DNA from: CAWHNT01 sp963830775 | Lineage (GTDB): Bacteria; Pseudomonadota; Alphaproteobacteria; Geminicoccales; Geminicoccaceae | Assembly (NCBI GenBank): GCA_963830775.1 | Contig: CAWHNT010000050.1 | Span: 1 to 64,000 of the forward strand | Direction of reading: 5' to 3' | DNA: 64,000 nucleotides | Shown: piece after piece, positions 1 through 8,127 of the stretch | Layout of the letters: each line of letters opens with the position of its first letter | Position numbering within the stretch: the stretch's first letter is position 1 | Position numbers and translations under genes: made by a program | Notes under the pieces: generated by a model | Databases searched by the model: none | The model's input: only the letters and a program-made list of their open reading frames with translations | Told to the model about the DNA's origin: nothing

Positions 1-2
1 GC

Positions 3-335
3 ATCGGCGGCGGGTTCGTGATGATCCCGGCCATGATCTACATCATCGGCATGCCGTCGGCCGTGGTCGTCGGCACTTCGCTGTTCCAGATCTGCTTCGT
101 CAGTGCCGCCACCACCTTCCTGCACGCTTACGCCAACCAGACAGTCGACATCCTGCTGGCGCTGCTCATGATCGCCGGCGGCGTGGTCGGTGCCCAGTTC
201 GGCACCCGGGCCGGCACCTACCTGCGCGGCGAGCAGCTGCGCGTGATCCTGGCCGCCATGGTGCTCACGGTCTGCGGCAAGCTCGCCTGGGACCTCGTGG
301 CGACCCCGGTCGACCTCTACACGGTGGTGCAGTGA
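3..335 (+). CDS. TauE/SafE (TSUP) family membrane exporter, C-terminal part
   Basis: The reading frame is open from the first full codon of the window, so this is the 3' end of a gene that begins outside it. The visible 110 residues begin with IGGGFVMIPAMIYIIGMP. The glycine-rich GGGF motif followed by a proline-containing helix marks the second half of TSUP permeases, which export sulfite, sulfonates or other small organic anions across the inner membrane. Three further hydrophobic segments follow, including one containing GGVVGAQFGTRAG, the usual family repeat of that helix. Substrate cannot be assigned. The gene is convergent with the DMT transporter and their 3' ends overlap by 19 bp. No terminator hairpin is visible between them. 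Confidence 0.85.
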   Translation: MGGGFVMIPAMIYIIGMPSAVVVGTSLFQICFVSAATTFLHAYANQTVDILLALLMIAGGVVGAQFGTRAGTYLRGEQLRVILAAMVLTVCGKLAWDLVATPVDLYTVVQ

Positions 336-1180
336 CGCTTGCCCCGCCACTCGCCCAGCACGATCAGTAGGCCGCTCAGGAGGATGAAGCCCGCGCCCAG
401 GAAGACCGGGGCGCCCGGGATGTCGCGCCAGATCGCGTAGCCCAGGAGGAAGGACCAGAGCAGCGCCGTGAACTCGAGTGGGGCCACGACCGAGGCGGGG
501 GCACGGCGGATACCCTCGTAGATCAGGAACTGGCCCATCGCACCCAGCCCACCCACGAGCAGCATCAGGGCGAGCTGGGGAAGGTCGGGGGTGAGCCAGA
601 GCCAGGGCATGGCGGCACCGCAGGTGACGAGGAAGGCGGTGTTGGCGAGCAGCATCTGCACCAGCGAGGGCTCGGCACGGGCGATCTTGCGGATCAGGAT
701 CATGGCGCAGGCCCACATCAGGGCCGCGAAGAGGGCGAGGCCGATGGGCCCGATCTGGCTGAGATCGCCCGGGCGGCAGGCGATGAGGACGCCGGTGAAG
801 CCCAGGGTGAGGCTGACCCAGCGCTGCCATGGCACGCGCTCGCCCAGGATCGGGATGGCCAGCGCCGTCACCAGGAGGGGCGAGGCGAAGTAGATGGTGA
901 TCAGCAGGGCCAGCTGCAGGTGGCGGGCGGCCGTGTAGTAGGCGAGCCAGGCGCCGACCAGGACGAGGCCGCGCATGACGAGCGGCCAACGCACGGGCGA
1001 GGACCAGGCGCGGACGAGGAGGCGGCTGCGGCCTACGGCAAGGCAGACGCATAAGATAACCAAGCTGCGCATGAAGAGGACTTGCGGGGCCGCGAAGTCG
1101 GCCACCAGCAGCTTCACGCAGGCATCGTGGAAGGAGAAGACGAGCCAGCCCGCGGTGGTGCAGGCAATGCCGGTGAGCAC
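317..1180 (-). CDS. DMT-superfamily (EamA) transporter
   Basis: This encodes an inner-membrane protein of about 287 residues with around ten hydrophobic helices in two EamA-type halves (roughly residues 5-135 and 145-280). The second half shows the typical ALMWACAMILIRK and PLEFTALLWSFLLGY segments. DMT proteins export metabolites or amino acids; the substrate here is unknown. The start is uncertain: GTG at 1180 is used because the SDR gene upstream ends at 1210 and no ATG precedes the first helix. A CTG overlapping the SDR stop would add about ten residues. The gene is probably co-transcribed with the SDR and the 399-aa gene, which suggests transport of a related metabolite, but that is inference. 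Confidence 0.8.
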   Translation of the reverse strand: MLTGIACTTAGWLVFSFHDACVKLLVADFAAPQVLFMRSLVILCVCLAVGRSRLLVRAWSSPVRWPLVMRGLVLVGAWLAYYTAARHLQLALLITIYFASPLLVTALAIPILGERVPWQRWVSLTLGFTGVLIACRPGDLSQIGPIGLALFAALMWACAMILIRKIARAEPSLVQMLLANTAFLVTCGAAMPWLWLTPDLPQLALMLLVGGLGAMGQFLIYEGIRRAPASVVAPLEFTALLWSFLLGYAIWRDIPGAPVFLGAGFILLSGLLIVLGEWRGKRHCTTV

Positions 1181-1209
1181 CGAGCCGTCGTCGCCGGACG
1201 AGCTCGTGC

Positions 1210-1998
1210 TCAGGAGGCGAGCTCCCGCACCATCGGCGCCATGCCGGCGGTGAGCCCACCGTCGACGACGAGGTTGGCGCCGTTGACGAACGCGGCATCG
1301 TCGGAGGCGAGGTAGGCGATGGCCGCGGCGATGTCCTCCGGCGCGCCGACCCGGCCGACCGGGTACCAGCGGGCGAGCTTCTCGAAGATGGCCGGGTCGC
1401 GCGCCTGCCGCTCCTGCCAACTCGGGTGCTCGGTGCGCACCGAGCCCGGGCTCACGGTGTTGGCCCGGATGCCGCGGGGACCGTGCTCGACGGCCACGCT
1501 CTGCATCAGGTTGATGAGCCCGGCCTTGGCAGCGCTGTAGGCAGGGTTGCCGAAGCTCATCAGCCCGTTGACGGAGGCCACCGAGACGATCGCACCGCGG
1601 CCGCGGAGGCTCATGGTGGCCAGCGCCGCACGGGTCATCAGGTAGGCGGCGCGCAGGGTGACGCGGAACTCGGCATCCCAGTCGGCGGGCGTGGTCTCGT
1701 CGAGGGTCGATCTGGTGGTGTGGGCGGCATTGTTGACGAGGACATCGAGCGGGCCCAGCGCCTTCTCGGCATCCGCGACCAGCCGTTCCGCAGCCGCGTC
1801 CTCGGCAATATCGGCCGCGAGCGCCACGCCTGTCCGGCCCAGACCCGCAAGCTCCCGGACCACGGCGTGGGCAGCGTCCCCGTCCAGGTCGATCACGGCA
1901 ACGGCGGCACCCTCCCGCGCCAGCCGCAGCACGGTCGCCCGGCCGATGCCGCGGCCGCCCCCGGTGACGAGGCAAATACGGCCGTGGAAGCGGCTCAT
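1210..1998 (-). CDS. SDR-family NAD(P)-dependent oxidoreductase
   Basis: A 262-residue classical short-chain dehydrogenase. The cofactor motif TGGGRGIG lies at residues 12-19, an Asp at about 37 after the second strand suggests NAD preference, NNAA at 89-92 stabilises the fold, and the catalytic Ser142, Tyr154 and Lys158 are in place (YSAAK). The C-terminal VNGANLVVDGG motif is typical of sugar and hydroxy-acid dehydrogenases. The ATG start overlaps the stop of the upstream 399-aa gene in an ATGA arrangement, so the two are translationally coupled. The substrate is not deducible. The location between a transporter and a putative barrel enzyme suggests oxidation of a carbohydrate-type compound. 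Confidence 0.88.
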   Translation of the reverse strand: MSRFHGRICLVTGGGRGIGRATVLRLAREGAAVAVIDLDGDAAHAVVRELAGLGRTGVALAADIAEDAAAERLVADAEKALGPLDVLVNNAAHTTRSTLDETTPADWDAEFRVTLRAAYLMTRAALATMSLRGRGAIVSVASVNGLMSFGNPAYSAAKAGLINLMQSVAVEHGPRGIRANTVSPGSVRTEHPSWQERQARDPAIFEKLARWYPVGRVGAPEDIAAAIAYLASDDAAFVNGANLVVDGGLTAGMAPMVRELAS

Positions 1999-3194
1999 GC
2001 TGCCTCCCAGGCGGCGATGGCCTGCCGGATGCGGTTCAGGGCGGAGAGGCCGAGATGCCCATAGTTGTAGAAGGCGATGCCTTCGCAGCCGGCGGCCTTC
2101 ACCGCTTGGGCGGAAGCTGGCGTGTCGGCTCCACCGGCGAGATCGGGGTGCCCGGGCCGGAGGATGGCGTTGAGACGGCCGGCCTCGCCGACCCGGCGGC
2201 GCACGTCCCACAAGTCCGCCGCCACCTCCGCAGCGCCGGGCTCGTAGGCGCAGACCTCCAGCCGATCGGCAGCCTGGGCGAGGAGGGCGAGGTCGCTGCC
2301 CTCGATCCACCCTTTGGCGGAGGGGCGCTGGACGGAGGGGATCACCCAGATCTCGGTCGGCCGGGGGACGGCGGCGCGGATCTCGCGCACGAGGTCGGCG
2401 ACACACTCGCAGCGCCAGCGCAGGAAGGCCGACCAGTCGGGGTGGAGCACGATGTCGGCGAGCAGCATCTCGGCCGCACGTCGCTCCGAGAGCGGATGCT
2501 CGGCGGCGAGCCAGCCCTCCAGCCAGCGGCTGGCCTGCCGGCGCAGGTGCAGGGCGTCGATGCCGGCAGCCTTCGCACCGGCGAGGCTCGCGGGCGCAAA
2601 GCACAGGCCCAGGAGCACGCGTGCCCACTCGTTGAGGGGCAGCATGGCGAACTCGTGGTGGTAGCCGTGCTCGTAGGGCAGCCAGCCCGGGGTCTCGAGG
2701 GCGATGGCCTGGAGCTCGTGCTGGTCGGCGAGGTCCGTGCAGAGGCGCACGACGTAGTCGCGGACCTCCTCGTGCGCCGGGCACAGGCTGTAGACGTAAG
2801 CGTCGCCGAAGCAGTTGCGGGCGACGAGGTCGGGGTGGAGCATGCCGAGACGGGTGTTGTGGCAGGCGACGACCCAGGCGACGCGGCCGAGATCGGGGGC
2901 CACGCGGGCGAGGTCGGCGAAGGGGTCCGAAGGCTCGGTGATCGAGGCGAGTGCCGGCTTGATCCGGCCGTAGCGCTGGACCCTTGCCCGGAAATAGACC
3001 GTGCCGTCTTCCGGGAAGTAGACCTTCCCGCTCACCCCGTGCGGGCGCAGGAACTTGCCGGCGTGGTAGGCGGCGGCCAGGGTGAAGGTGTTGAGGCCGG
3101 CGTCGCGCGCGCGGGCGGCCACCTCGGCCACACCCTCGTCGGCGAGATCCCAGGCATAGGTGTAGAGGCCGCGATAGGCGGGTTGCCCCGGCAT
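1995..3194 (-). CDS. Uncharacterised 399-aa protein, possibly TIM-barrel
   Basis: I do not recognise a named family. The 399-residue product is soluble, with no signal peptide or membrane helix. It begins with RGLYTYAWDLADEGVAEVAARARDAG and a regular alternation of predicted strands and helices follows. Local motifs such as LETPGWLPY, EIWVIPSVQRPSAKGW and EGIAFYNYGHLG sit at strand ends and carry Glu, Trp and Tyr residues, as in the active-site rims of glycoside-hydrolase-like (beta/alpha)8 barrels. That fold is inferred, not demonstrated. The ATG start is followed by no alternative in-frame ATG for a long distance. The gene is first of a coupled pair with the SDR (ATGA overlap) and is headed by a short 70-bp gap to the MFS gene. 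Confidence 0.6.
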   Translation of the reverse strand: MPGQPAYRGLYTYAWDLADEGVAEVAARARDAGLNTFTLAAAYHAGKFLRPHGVSGKVYFPEDGTVYFRARVQRYGRIKPALASITEPSDPFADLARVAPDLGRVAWVVACHNTRLGMLHPDLVARNCFGDAYVYSLCPAHEEVRDYVVRLCTDLADQHELQAIALETPGWLPYEHGYHHEFAMLPLNEWARVLLGLCFAPASLAGAKAAGIDALHLRRQASRWLEGWLAAEHPLSERRAAEMLLADIVLHPDWSAFLRWRCECVADLVREIRAAVPRPTEIWVIPSVQRPSAKGWIEGSDLALLAQAADRLEVCAYEPGAAEVAADLWDVRRRVGEAGRLNAILRPGHPDLAGGADTPASAQAVKAAGCEGIAFYNYGHLGLSALNRIRQAIAAWEAA

Positions 3195-3264
3195 GGCCCG
3201 TTCCTCTCCGCTGAGCGCTCGGGTTCATGCGGCCGCGGTGGGGTTGCGGTCAACGCGGCTGAGG

Positions 3265-4446
3265 TCAGGCCCGGGTTGCAGCCGCGTGGTGGCGGATCGC
3301 CAGGATGGCCAGGGCCAGCATCGGCGGCAGGAGGGCCAGAGGGAAGGCGGCCGGCCGGAGGAGCTGCATGACGCCGCCCACGAGCGGCGGGCCCACGATC
3401 ATGCCGAGCTGGAAGGTCATGACGAAGGCGGTGTTGGCGACGGTGAGGTCGGGGCCGCGGAAGCGGTCGCCCATGAGGGTGAGCGCCAGGGTGTAGAGGC
3501 CGCCCATCAGGCCGCCGAGCACGACCAGGAGCGCCCACAAGGCGGGATCGTCGCCGCCGAGGAAGGGGAGGACGGCCAGGCCCGCGGCCGAGAGGAGGGC
3601 GCAGGCGGCGATCATTCGGGCTCGACCCAGCCGGTCGGAGAGCCAGCCCAGCGGAAACTGGAGCAGGATGTTGCCCGAGAGCCAGACGCCGACCAGGCCC
3701 GCTGCCGCATCGGCGGAGAGCCCCATGTCCAGCGCCCACAGCGGCATCAGGGCGAAGCAGGCACCCTCGGCGAAGGCGTAGACGAGCACCGCCAGCAGCG
3801 GCAGCGGGGCGGCACGGCCGATCGCCGCCAGGCTGTAGCGCCGCGTCCCCGCCTCCAGCCGCAGCCGGTCTTCCACCTTGCGCAACGGGATGGTCGGCAG
3901 CAGCCCGACCAAGAACAGAGCCGCCGCCCAGAGGAAGGGTGCGCTGCCCTCGGTGCCCGCCAGCACCAGCAGCAGGGGCCCGCCGGCATAGCCGATGGTG
4001 AAGAGGCTGGCATAGACGCCCAGCACCCGGCCGCGCTGCTCGTCGGGGGCGAGGCTGTTCACCGAGGCCTCGTTGAGCACGAACATGAGGGCCGAGGCGC
4101 AGCCATAGACGAGCCGCACGGCACCCCAGTACCAGGGGTCGACATGGAGCATGAAGAGGAGGAGGCAGGCCGAGCAGACGACGAGGCCAAGGCGGAAGCA
4201 GTTGACGGGCCCGAGGCGACGAACGAGGCGGTCGATGAAGGGGCCGATCAGGAAGATTCCGAGCCCGCCCATTGCGGCGTTGAGTCCGATGGTGAGCGGG
4301 CTGTAGCCGGCGCGCTCGAGGGTGAGGGTGAGGAGCGGCACGCTGAGCGCGATGGTCATGCCTACGAGCGTGGCGGTGAGGATGACGAGACCCAGCTCGC
4401 GCCAGGTGGGGGGAAGGAGGTCGAGAGCGCGGCGGATGAGGGGCAT
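3265..4446 (-). CDS. MFS transporter, YcaD-like
   Basis: A 393-residue inner-membrane permease with twelve predicted helices. After the second helix there is a degenerate MFS loop motif (GPFIDRLVRRLG), and a second copy after helix 8 reads GWLSDRLGRAR. Around residue 125 lies the segment ASVNSLAPDEQRGRVLGVYAS, typical of YcaD/arabinose-efflux-type exporters. ATG at 4446 was chosen because the long in-frame extension upstream is rich in charged residues, lacks a ribosome site and would run into the region divergent with the RTX gene. The substrate is unknown. The gene reads in the same direction as the 399-aa and SDR genes, 70 bp away, so it may head the same transcript. Confidence 0.82.
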   Translation of the reverse strand: MPLIRRALDLLPPTWRELGLVILTATLVGMTIALSVPLLTLTLERAGYSPLTIGLNAAMGGLGIFLIGPFIDRLVRRLGPVNCFRLGLVVCSACLLLFMLHVDPWYWGAVRLVYGCASALMFVLNEASVNSLAPDEQRGRVLGVYASLFTIGYAGGPLLLVLAGTEGSAPFLWAAALFLVGLLPTIPLRKVEDRLRLEAGTRRYSLAAIGRAAPLPLLAVLVYAFAEGACFALMPLWALDMGLSADAAAGLVGVWLSGNILLQFPLGWLSDRLGRARMIAACALLSAAGLAVLPFLGGDDPALWALLVVLGGLMGGLYTLALTLMGDRFRGPDLTVANTAFVMTFQLGMIVGPPLVGGVMQLLRPAAFPLALLPPMLALAILAIRHHAAATRA

Positions 4447-5202
4447 GGTGCGAGGAAATAGTGGCCCACTGTCGGAGAACGAATTGGCTCTGCCGTGATA
4501 GACCAGCGAAGCTGATAGCCTCGATGATATCGCACCACAGCGCGACGGCATGAGCATCGCCCCGATAGAGCTGCGAGTTCTCGGGCTGAGGCTAATGCAG
4601 AATGGTGACAAACCATGCATTAAGTGTCCAGCTACGGCTATGTCGCCGTAGAAGTAGGAGCAACAAGTATGTACCGCAAAACTCCAAGCATGCTGGGCAT
4701 GGCAGCGCTTTTGCTGACATTTTTGGCTGGTGCGATGCCCGCTGCGCTGGCCGAGCAGATCACTGGCACGCCCGGAAATGACGTTCTGCTCGGTACGCCT
4801 CAGCGCGATACGATCCATGGTCTGGCGGGTGACGACGACATCACCCCTGGCAAGGGTAACGATCGGGCATTCGGCGAGGAGGGATTTGACACCTTTCGCT
4901 GGACCGCGGGTGACGGTCAGGACCGTTTGGACGGCGGGACCGATGCTCCTTCGTCTTTGATCATCTTGTTATTGCTGCTGGACCCCGACTTCGGCTCCAC
5001 ATTGATGCGCTCGATGCCGGAGCGCTAACCAACCCCCAAAGGAACCTTCAGGTGGTCGGGGTAAAGGGGATCGAGATAATCAGGTGAACGGCACCGAGGG
5101 CGATGACCGGCTAGTCCTCTCATCCGAGCCGGAATTCCATGAGCATAATGCGCATCAATCTGCGGCCTTGGACGCTTCAGGTCGACGCAGGAATGGGTGA
5201 GC

Positions 5203-6286
5203 GGAGTCGGCATGAAGCGCAACATCCCTGGCCTTGGGCAAGCGCTCTGGCTGGAACGGCAATCGGGATGGAGCGATGTCGGGCGGGACGCATCTGAGGC
5301 TGGAGGAGAGGGAGCGGCTGGCCGCGCTCAAGGGCGAGGGGCTGAGCTTGCGGGCGATCGCGCGGCAGCTCGGCCGGGCGGCCTCGACCATCAGCCGCGA
5401 GCTGCGGCGCAATCTGCTGCCCAAGGGTGGCTATCTGCCGGCCCACGCCGAGGGCTGCTACCTCGAGCGCCGCCAGCGGCCGGCGCTTGTGGAGCGTGAC
5501 GCCAAGCTCGGCCGCTTCGTCCGCGAGCGTCTTGTGGAGGGTTGGACGCCCGAGCAGATCGCCGGCTGGCTCAAGCGTGGCGAGGAGCGTGGGCTGCGCA
5601 CCGTCTCCACCGAGACGATCTACGCCTTCGTGCACCGCCCCGGGCAGAAAGGCGAGAAGCTCTGGAAGCTGCTACCGCGTGGGCGGGCCAAGCGGGGGCG
5701 CCGTCGGGCTCGGCAGCCGCGCAGCGTCATTGCTGAGCGGCGCTCCATCCACGACCGGCCCGAGGCCGTCGAGGAGCGCAAGGAAGCCGGGCACTGGGAG
5801 GGCGACCTCCTGATCTGCAGGCGGACCCGCCCGGTGCTGGTGCTCAAAGAGCGCAAGACCTGGTTCGTGCTCGCGGCGCGGTTGGCCGGCAAGTCCGCGG
5901 CCGAGACCGTGGCGGTGATGATGGCCGTGTTCCGTCGGCTCGACCCGCGGCTGCGTTCATCCATCACCTTCGACAACGACACCGCCTTTGCCCGGCACGG
6001 CCTCCTCGCCAGGCCTGCGCCATGACAACCTGGTTCTGCGACGCCTACGCCTCCTGGCAGAAAGGAGCGGTGGAGAACGCCAACGGCCGGCTACGGCGCG
6101 ACCTGCCGCGCGACCTCGACCTCGACGCGCTCGGTGATGCCGAGCTGCAGGAGATCGTCCTCACCCACAACCTGACGCCCCGGAAATGCCTCGGCTTCCT
6201 CACCCCGCTCCAGGCGCTACTCGGGGAGCTTGGCAGAGACGTCCAGATCCGCTTTGCTTAACCCGTTGCGCTTCGTTCCGGAATCC
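5203..6286 (+). mobile_element. IS30-family insertion sequence, copy 1
   Basis: The limits were set by comparison with the second copy at 23164-24253: similarity starts at GGAGTC and ends at GGAATCC in both. The termini form an imperfect inverted repeat: left GGAGTCGGCATGAAGCGCAAC-like (copy 2 GGAGTCCGGC...) against right GGATTCCGGAACGAAGCGCAAC read on the opposite strand. The core GAAGCGCAAC is identical at both ends. Length is 1084 bp with a single transposase gene. Both copies are followed by ACCG, so the exact outermost bases and target duplication remain unsure by a few nucleotides. The element sits inside the RTX gene. Its transposase carries a one-base deletion, so this copy could only move if copy 2 acts in trans. 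Confidence 0.85.
5276..6261 (+). pseudogene. IS30-family transposase, frameshifted
   Basis: The product begins MSGGTHLRLEERERLAAL after a GGGATGGAG-like ribosome site and has the IS30 N-terminal helix-turn-helix (LSLRAIARQLGRAASTISRELRRN) and an integrase-type catalytic core. The first two acidic residues lie in HWEGDLL and TFDNDTAFA, and the Glu in VENANGRLRRDLPR. Relative to the intact copy at 23190-24176, one base is missing at about 6013-6018 (CCAGGCC here, CCAGCGCC there). This ends the first frame at 6025, and the catalytic Glu part continues in another frame from 6022 to 6261. Elsewhere the two copies are nearly identical, so the loss is recent or is a sequencing error. Confidence 0.88.
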
Positions 6287-6919
6287 ACCGGGTCACGGAC
6301 AGAGATCGAATGTTACGGCAATGGCGAGAGCGGTCTCATCAAAGGAAGCCGCGAATACTACGATAGGATATTCACAGGCAACGGTGACGATGAGATCTGG
6401 ACGGGCGGTGGCGGGTCCTACAATCAGCTCATCGGGGGCAAGGACGAGATCCACCTCGGTAAGGGATCAGACAATATTGGGCTGGACGCTGACACCACGT
6501 TTGGCGACAAGATTATCTTCGGCTTCGGAGCGGATGACGTTTTCACCCTGTTTGAGATCGACAGCGACTTCCCCGGCGTACTCGACAACAATGGTGACGG
6601 TCGGCTCGATGCCAAAGATCGGACGGTGAAGGTACGGAACGGGGAACATGACCATCGACTTCACGGAAACCCTGCACGCCGGCCCAACGTCAGTGACGCT
6701 TATCGGCCAGACGCGGGTGGGCATAGACCGCTTCGATGTCGACTGCGGCTGCTGACAGGCAGGAGCAATAGAATGTCGCAGGTGGAGGCACCTTCTTCAT
6801 GACGTGGTGTGGCTAGCGCCGTCCCCACCGCGGCAACTGACGGCCGCCCCGTTCTTGGGCCGCCTTCTTCCACGCTGCCCGTGCCAGCTCCGCCTCCTGC
6901 CCGCGCTCGTGCTCGATGA

Positions 6920-7393
6920 GGCCGAGCGGAGCGTGCTTTTGACGGGATCGGCGTCGAGGAGCTCAACCTGGACAGTGTCGCCGAGGCCGGGGCATGTGGC
7001 CGGATCGGCGAGGGCGACCGGGTGTTCGTGATCCTGAGCGACAAGTATCTCAAGTCGCCGCACTGCATGTTCGAGCTCTGCGAGATCTGGCGCACCAGCC
7101 GGCAGGAGGGGCCGGCGCTGCTGGAGCGGGTACGGGTCTACACGCTGGGCGACGCGGACATCTGGAGGCCACTCTCACGGACGCGGTATGCGGCCCACTG
7201 GAAGAAGGAGCACGACGAGATGGAGGCGTTCGTCCGCGAGAACGGCGGCACCTCCATTCTGGGCGAGCGCGACTTCGCCGCCTACCGGCGCATGGGCGAG
7301 TTCTATCGCCATGTCGGCGACATCCTGGCGACGCTCGCCGACATCGTGCAGCCGCGGAGCTTCGAGGAGCTGAGGAAGTACGGCTTCGGCTAA
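6920..7393 (+). pseudogene. TIR-domain protein remnant lacking its N-terminal part
   Basis: The frame is open from just after a TGA at 6917. The recognisable core runs from about 7010: EGDRVFVILSDKYLKSPHC, then MFELCEIWRTSRQE, which is the central strand and helix of bacterial TIR domains of the SEFIR/TIR_2 kind. WRPLSRTRYAAHWKKEHDE and a C-terminal helix follow before the stop at 7393. A full TIR domain would have a further 50-60 residues in front, including the first strand and the BB loop. Here that part is replaced by an unrelated stretch with no start codon or ribosome site. A proline-rich frame just upstream (about 6830-6916) could be the linker of the lost protein. No STAND or NTPase partner lies beside it. 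Confidence 0.55.
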
Positions 7394-7418
7394 TGTCTGC
7401 CAGGCGGCGGCTGCCGCT

Positions 7419-7520
7419 ATGGGCATCATCCTCTACGACACCTTCTGGACCAGTGCCGCCGTCTTCTTCCGCCTGATCGAGCGGCTGCTGGAGGTGCCGA
7501 ACCTCGTCGGCCTGAGATGA
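7419..7520 (+). pseudogene. Scrap of a dihydrodipicolinate synthase-family aldolase
   Basis: A 33-codon piece reads GIILYDTFWTSAAVFFRLIE followed by RLLEVPNLVGLR and a stop. The pattern of a strand ending in Tyr, a Thr/Trp-containing loop, a helix, then a PN(L/V)VGLK strand corresponds to the central part of DapA-family class I aldolases, where the next residue after GL is the Schiff-base lysine. Here an Arg and a stop follow, so the fragment is dead. It sits directly upstream of a SAF-domain sugar-acid dehydratase subunit, a pairing expected in sugar-acid catabolic operons. The call rests on a short match from memory and is tentative. Confidence 0.35.
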
Positions 7521-7639
7521 GGCCTGCCCGCGGGCAGGATGCCTCGGAGCTCGTGAGACGTGTTGACGGATCTTCGTGGGCGCAGATGATGGTCGAGACG
7601 GCGTGCCGGGCGTGCTGCCGGCGTGATGAGGACGCAACG

Positions 7640-7915
7640 ATGCTGATCCGCCTTGCCCCTGAGGACAATATCGCGGTGGCGACCACGGCTCTGGCCGCGG
7701 GCACGAAGCTCGACGATGCCGGCCTCGTCAGCCGGGACGAGATCCCGCTCGGCCACAAGGTGGCGATGCGGGCGATTGCCGAAGGCGAGAAGGTGCTGAA
7801 GTTCGGCGTGCCGATCGGCAGCGCCGTGCGGGCGATTCTGCCCGGCGAGCATGTGCATGTGCACAACATCAAGAGCGACTACATCATCAACAATATCGAC
7901 CATGCCGAGGATTGA
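7640..7915 (+). CDS. UxaA-family small subunit (SAF domain), altronate/galactarate dehydratase type
   Basis: A 91-residue protein starting MLIRLAPEDNIAVATTALAAG, preceded by a GATGAGGA ribosome site. It consists only of a SAF domain. The conserved blocks are IPLGHKVAMRAIAEGEKVLK, FGVPIGSAVRAILPGEHVHV and a terminal HNIKSDY. In two-component D-altronate and galactarate dehydratases this subunit pairs with a large iron-dependent catalytic subunit of about 400 residues, normally encoded directly downstream. That partner is absent: the next 212 bp carry no credible gene, and an aminotransferase follows. The gene may be an orphan left from a deleted sugar-acid operon. Confidence 0.72.
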   Translation: MLIRLAPEDNIAVATTALAAGTKLDDAGLVSRDEIPLGHKVAMRAIAEGEKVLKFGVPIGSAVRAILPGEHVHVHNIKSDYIINNIDHAED

Positions 7916-8127
7916 GGGTGGACCGGCCGTGAACGCCACCATCTCCGAGTGGATCGGCGGCGATGATCGAGCGCCTGCTGGTCCCCTGGCACATCGCGCA
8001 GGCGCGGAGCCCGACCAGGGGCAGGTTGAGTCGTTCATCTCCCGCCGTGTCGCGCCCGCAATTGCCGTTGCTTACGGGAGAATGCTAAACCCATGCTCGC
8101 GCGGAGTGCCCGCGCCGCTGGACCAGC

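Larger units (their letters stand above)
4669..6755 (+). pseudogene. RTX-type calcium-binding-repeat secreted protein, interrupted
   Basis: Start ATG 4669 follows a good ribosome site (GTAGGAG) and encodes a signal peptide ending about AALA, then haemolysin-type nonapeptide-like units (GTPGNDVLLG, GLAGDDDI, GDGQDRLDGG). The frame breaks near 4950. A second frame then reads sensibly (FVFDHLVIAAGPRLRLHIDA through GVKGIEII) up to about 5083. A third begins VNGTEGDDRLV and is cut by the IS30 element at 5203. Beyond the element the gene resumes with FTGNGDDEIWTGGGG, LGKGSDNIGLDAD and an EF-hand-like NNGDGRLDAKD. A further single-base shift at about 6638 leads into MTIDFTETLHAGPTSV and a stop at 6755. 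RTX proteins are usually secreted by type I systems, but no transporter genes are nearby. The gene is dead as it stands. Confidence 0.75.

Noticed and set aside
7916..8127. Possible large subunit start after the SAF-domain gene (GTG near 7929)
   Set aside because: The frame after a few codons has no resemblance to altronate dehydratase and runs into the aminotransferase in another frame.
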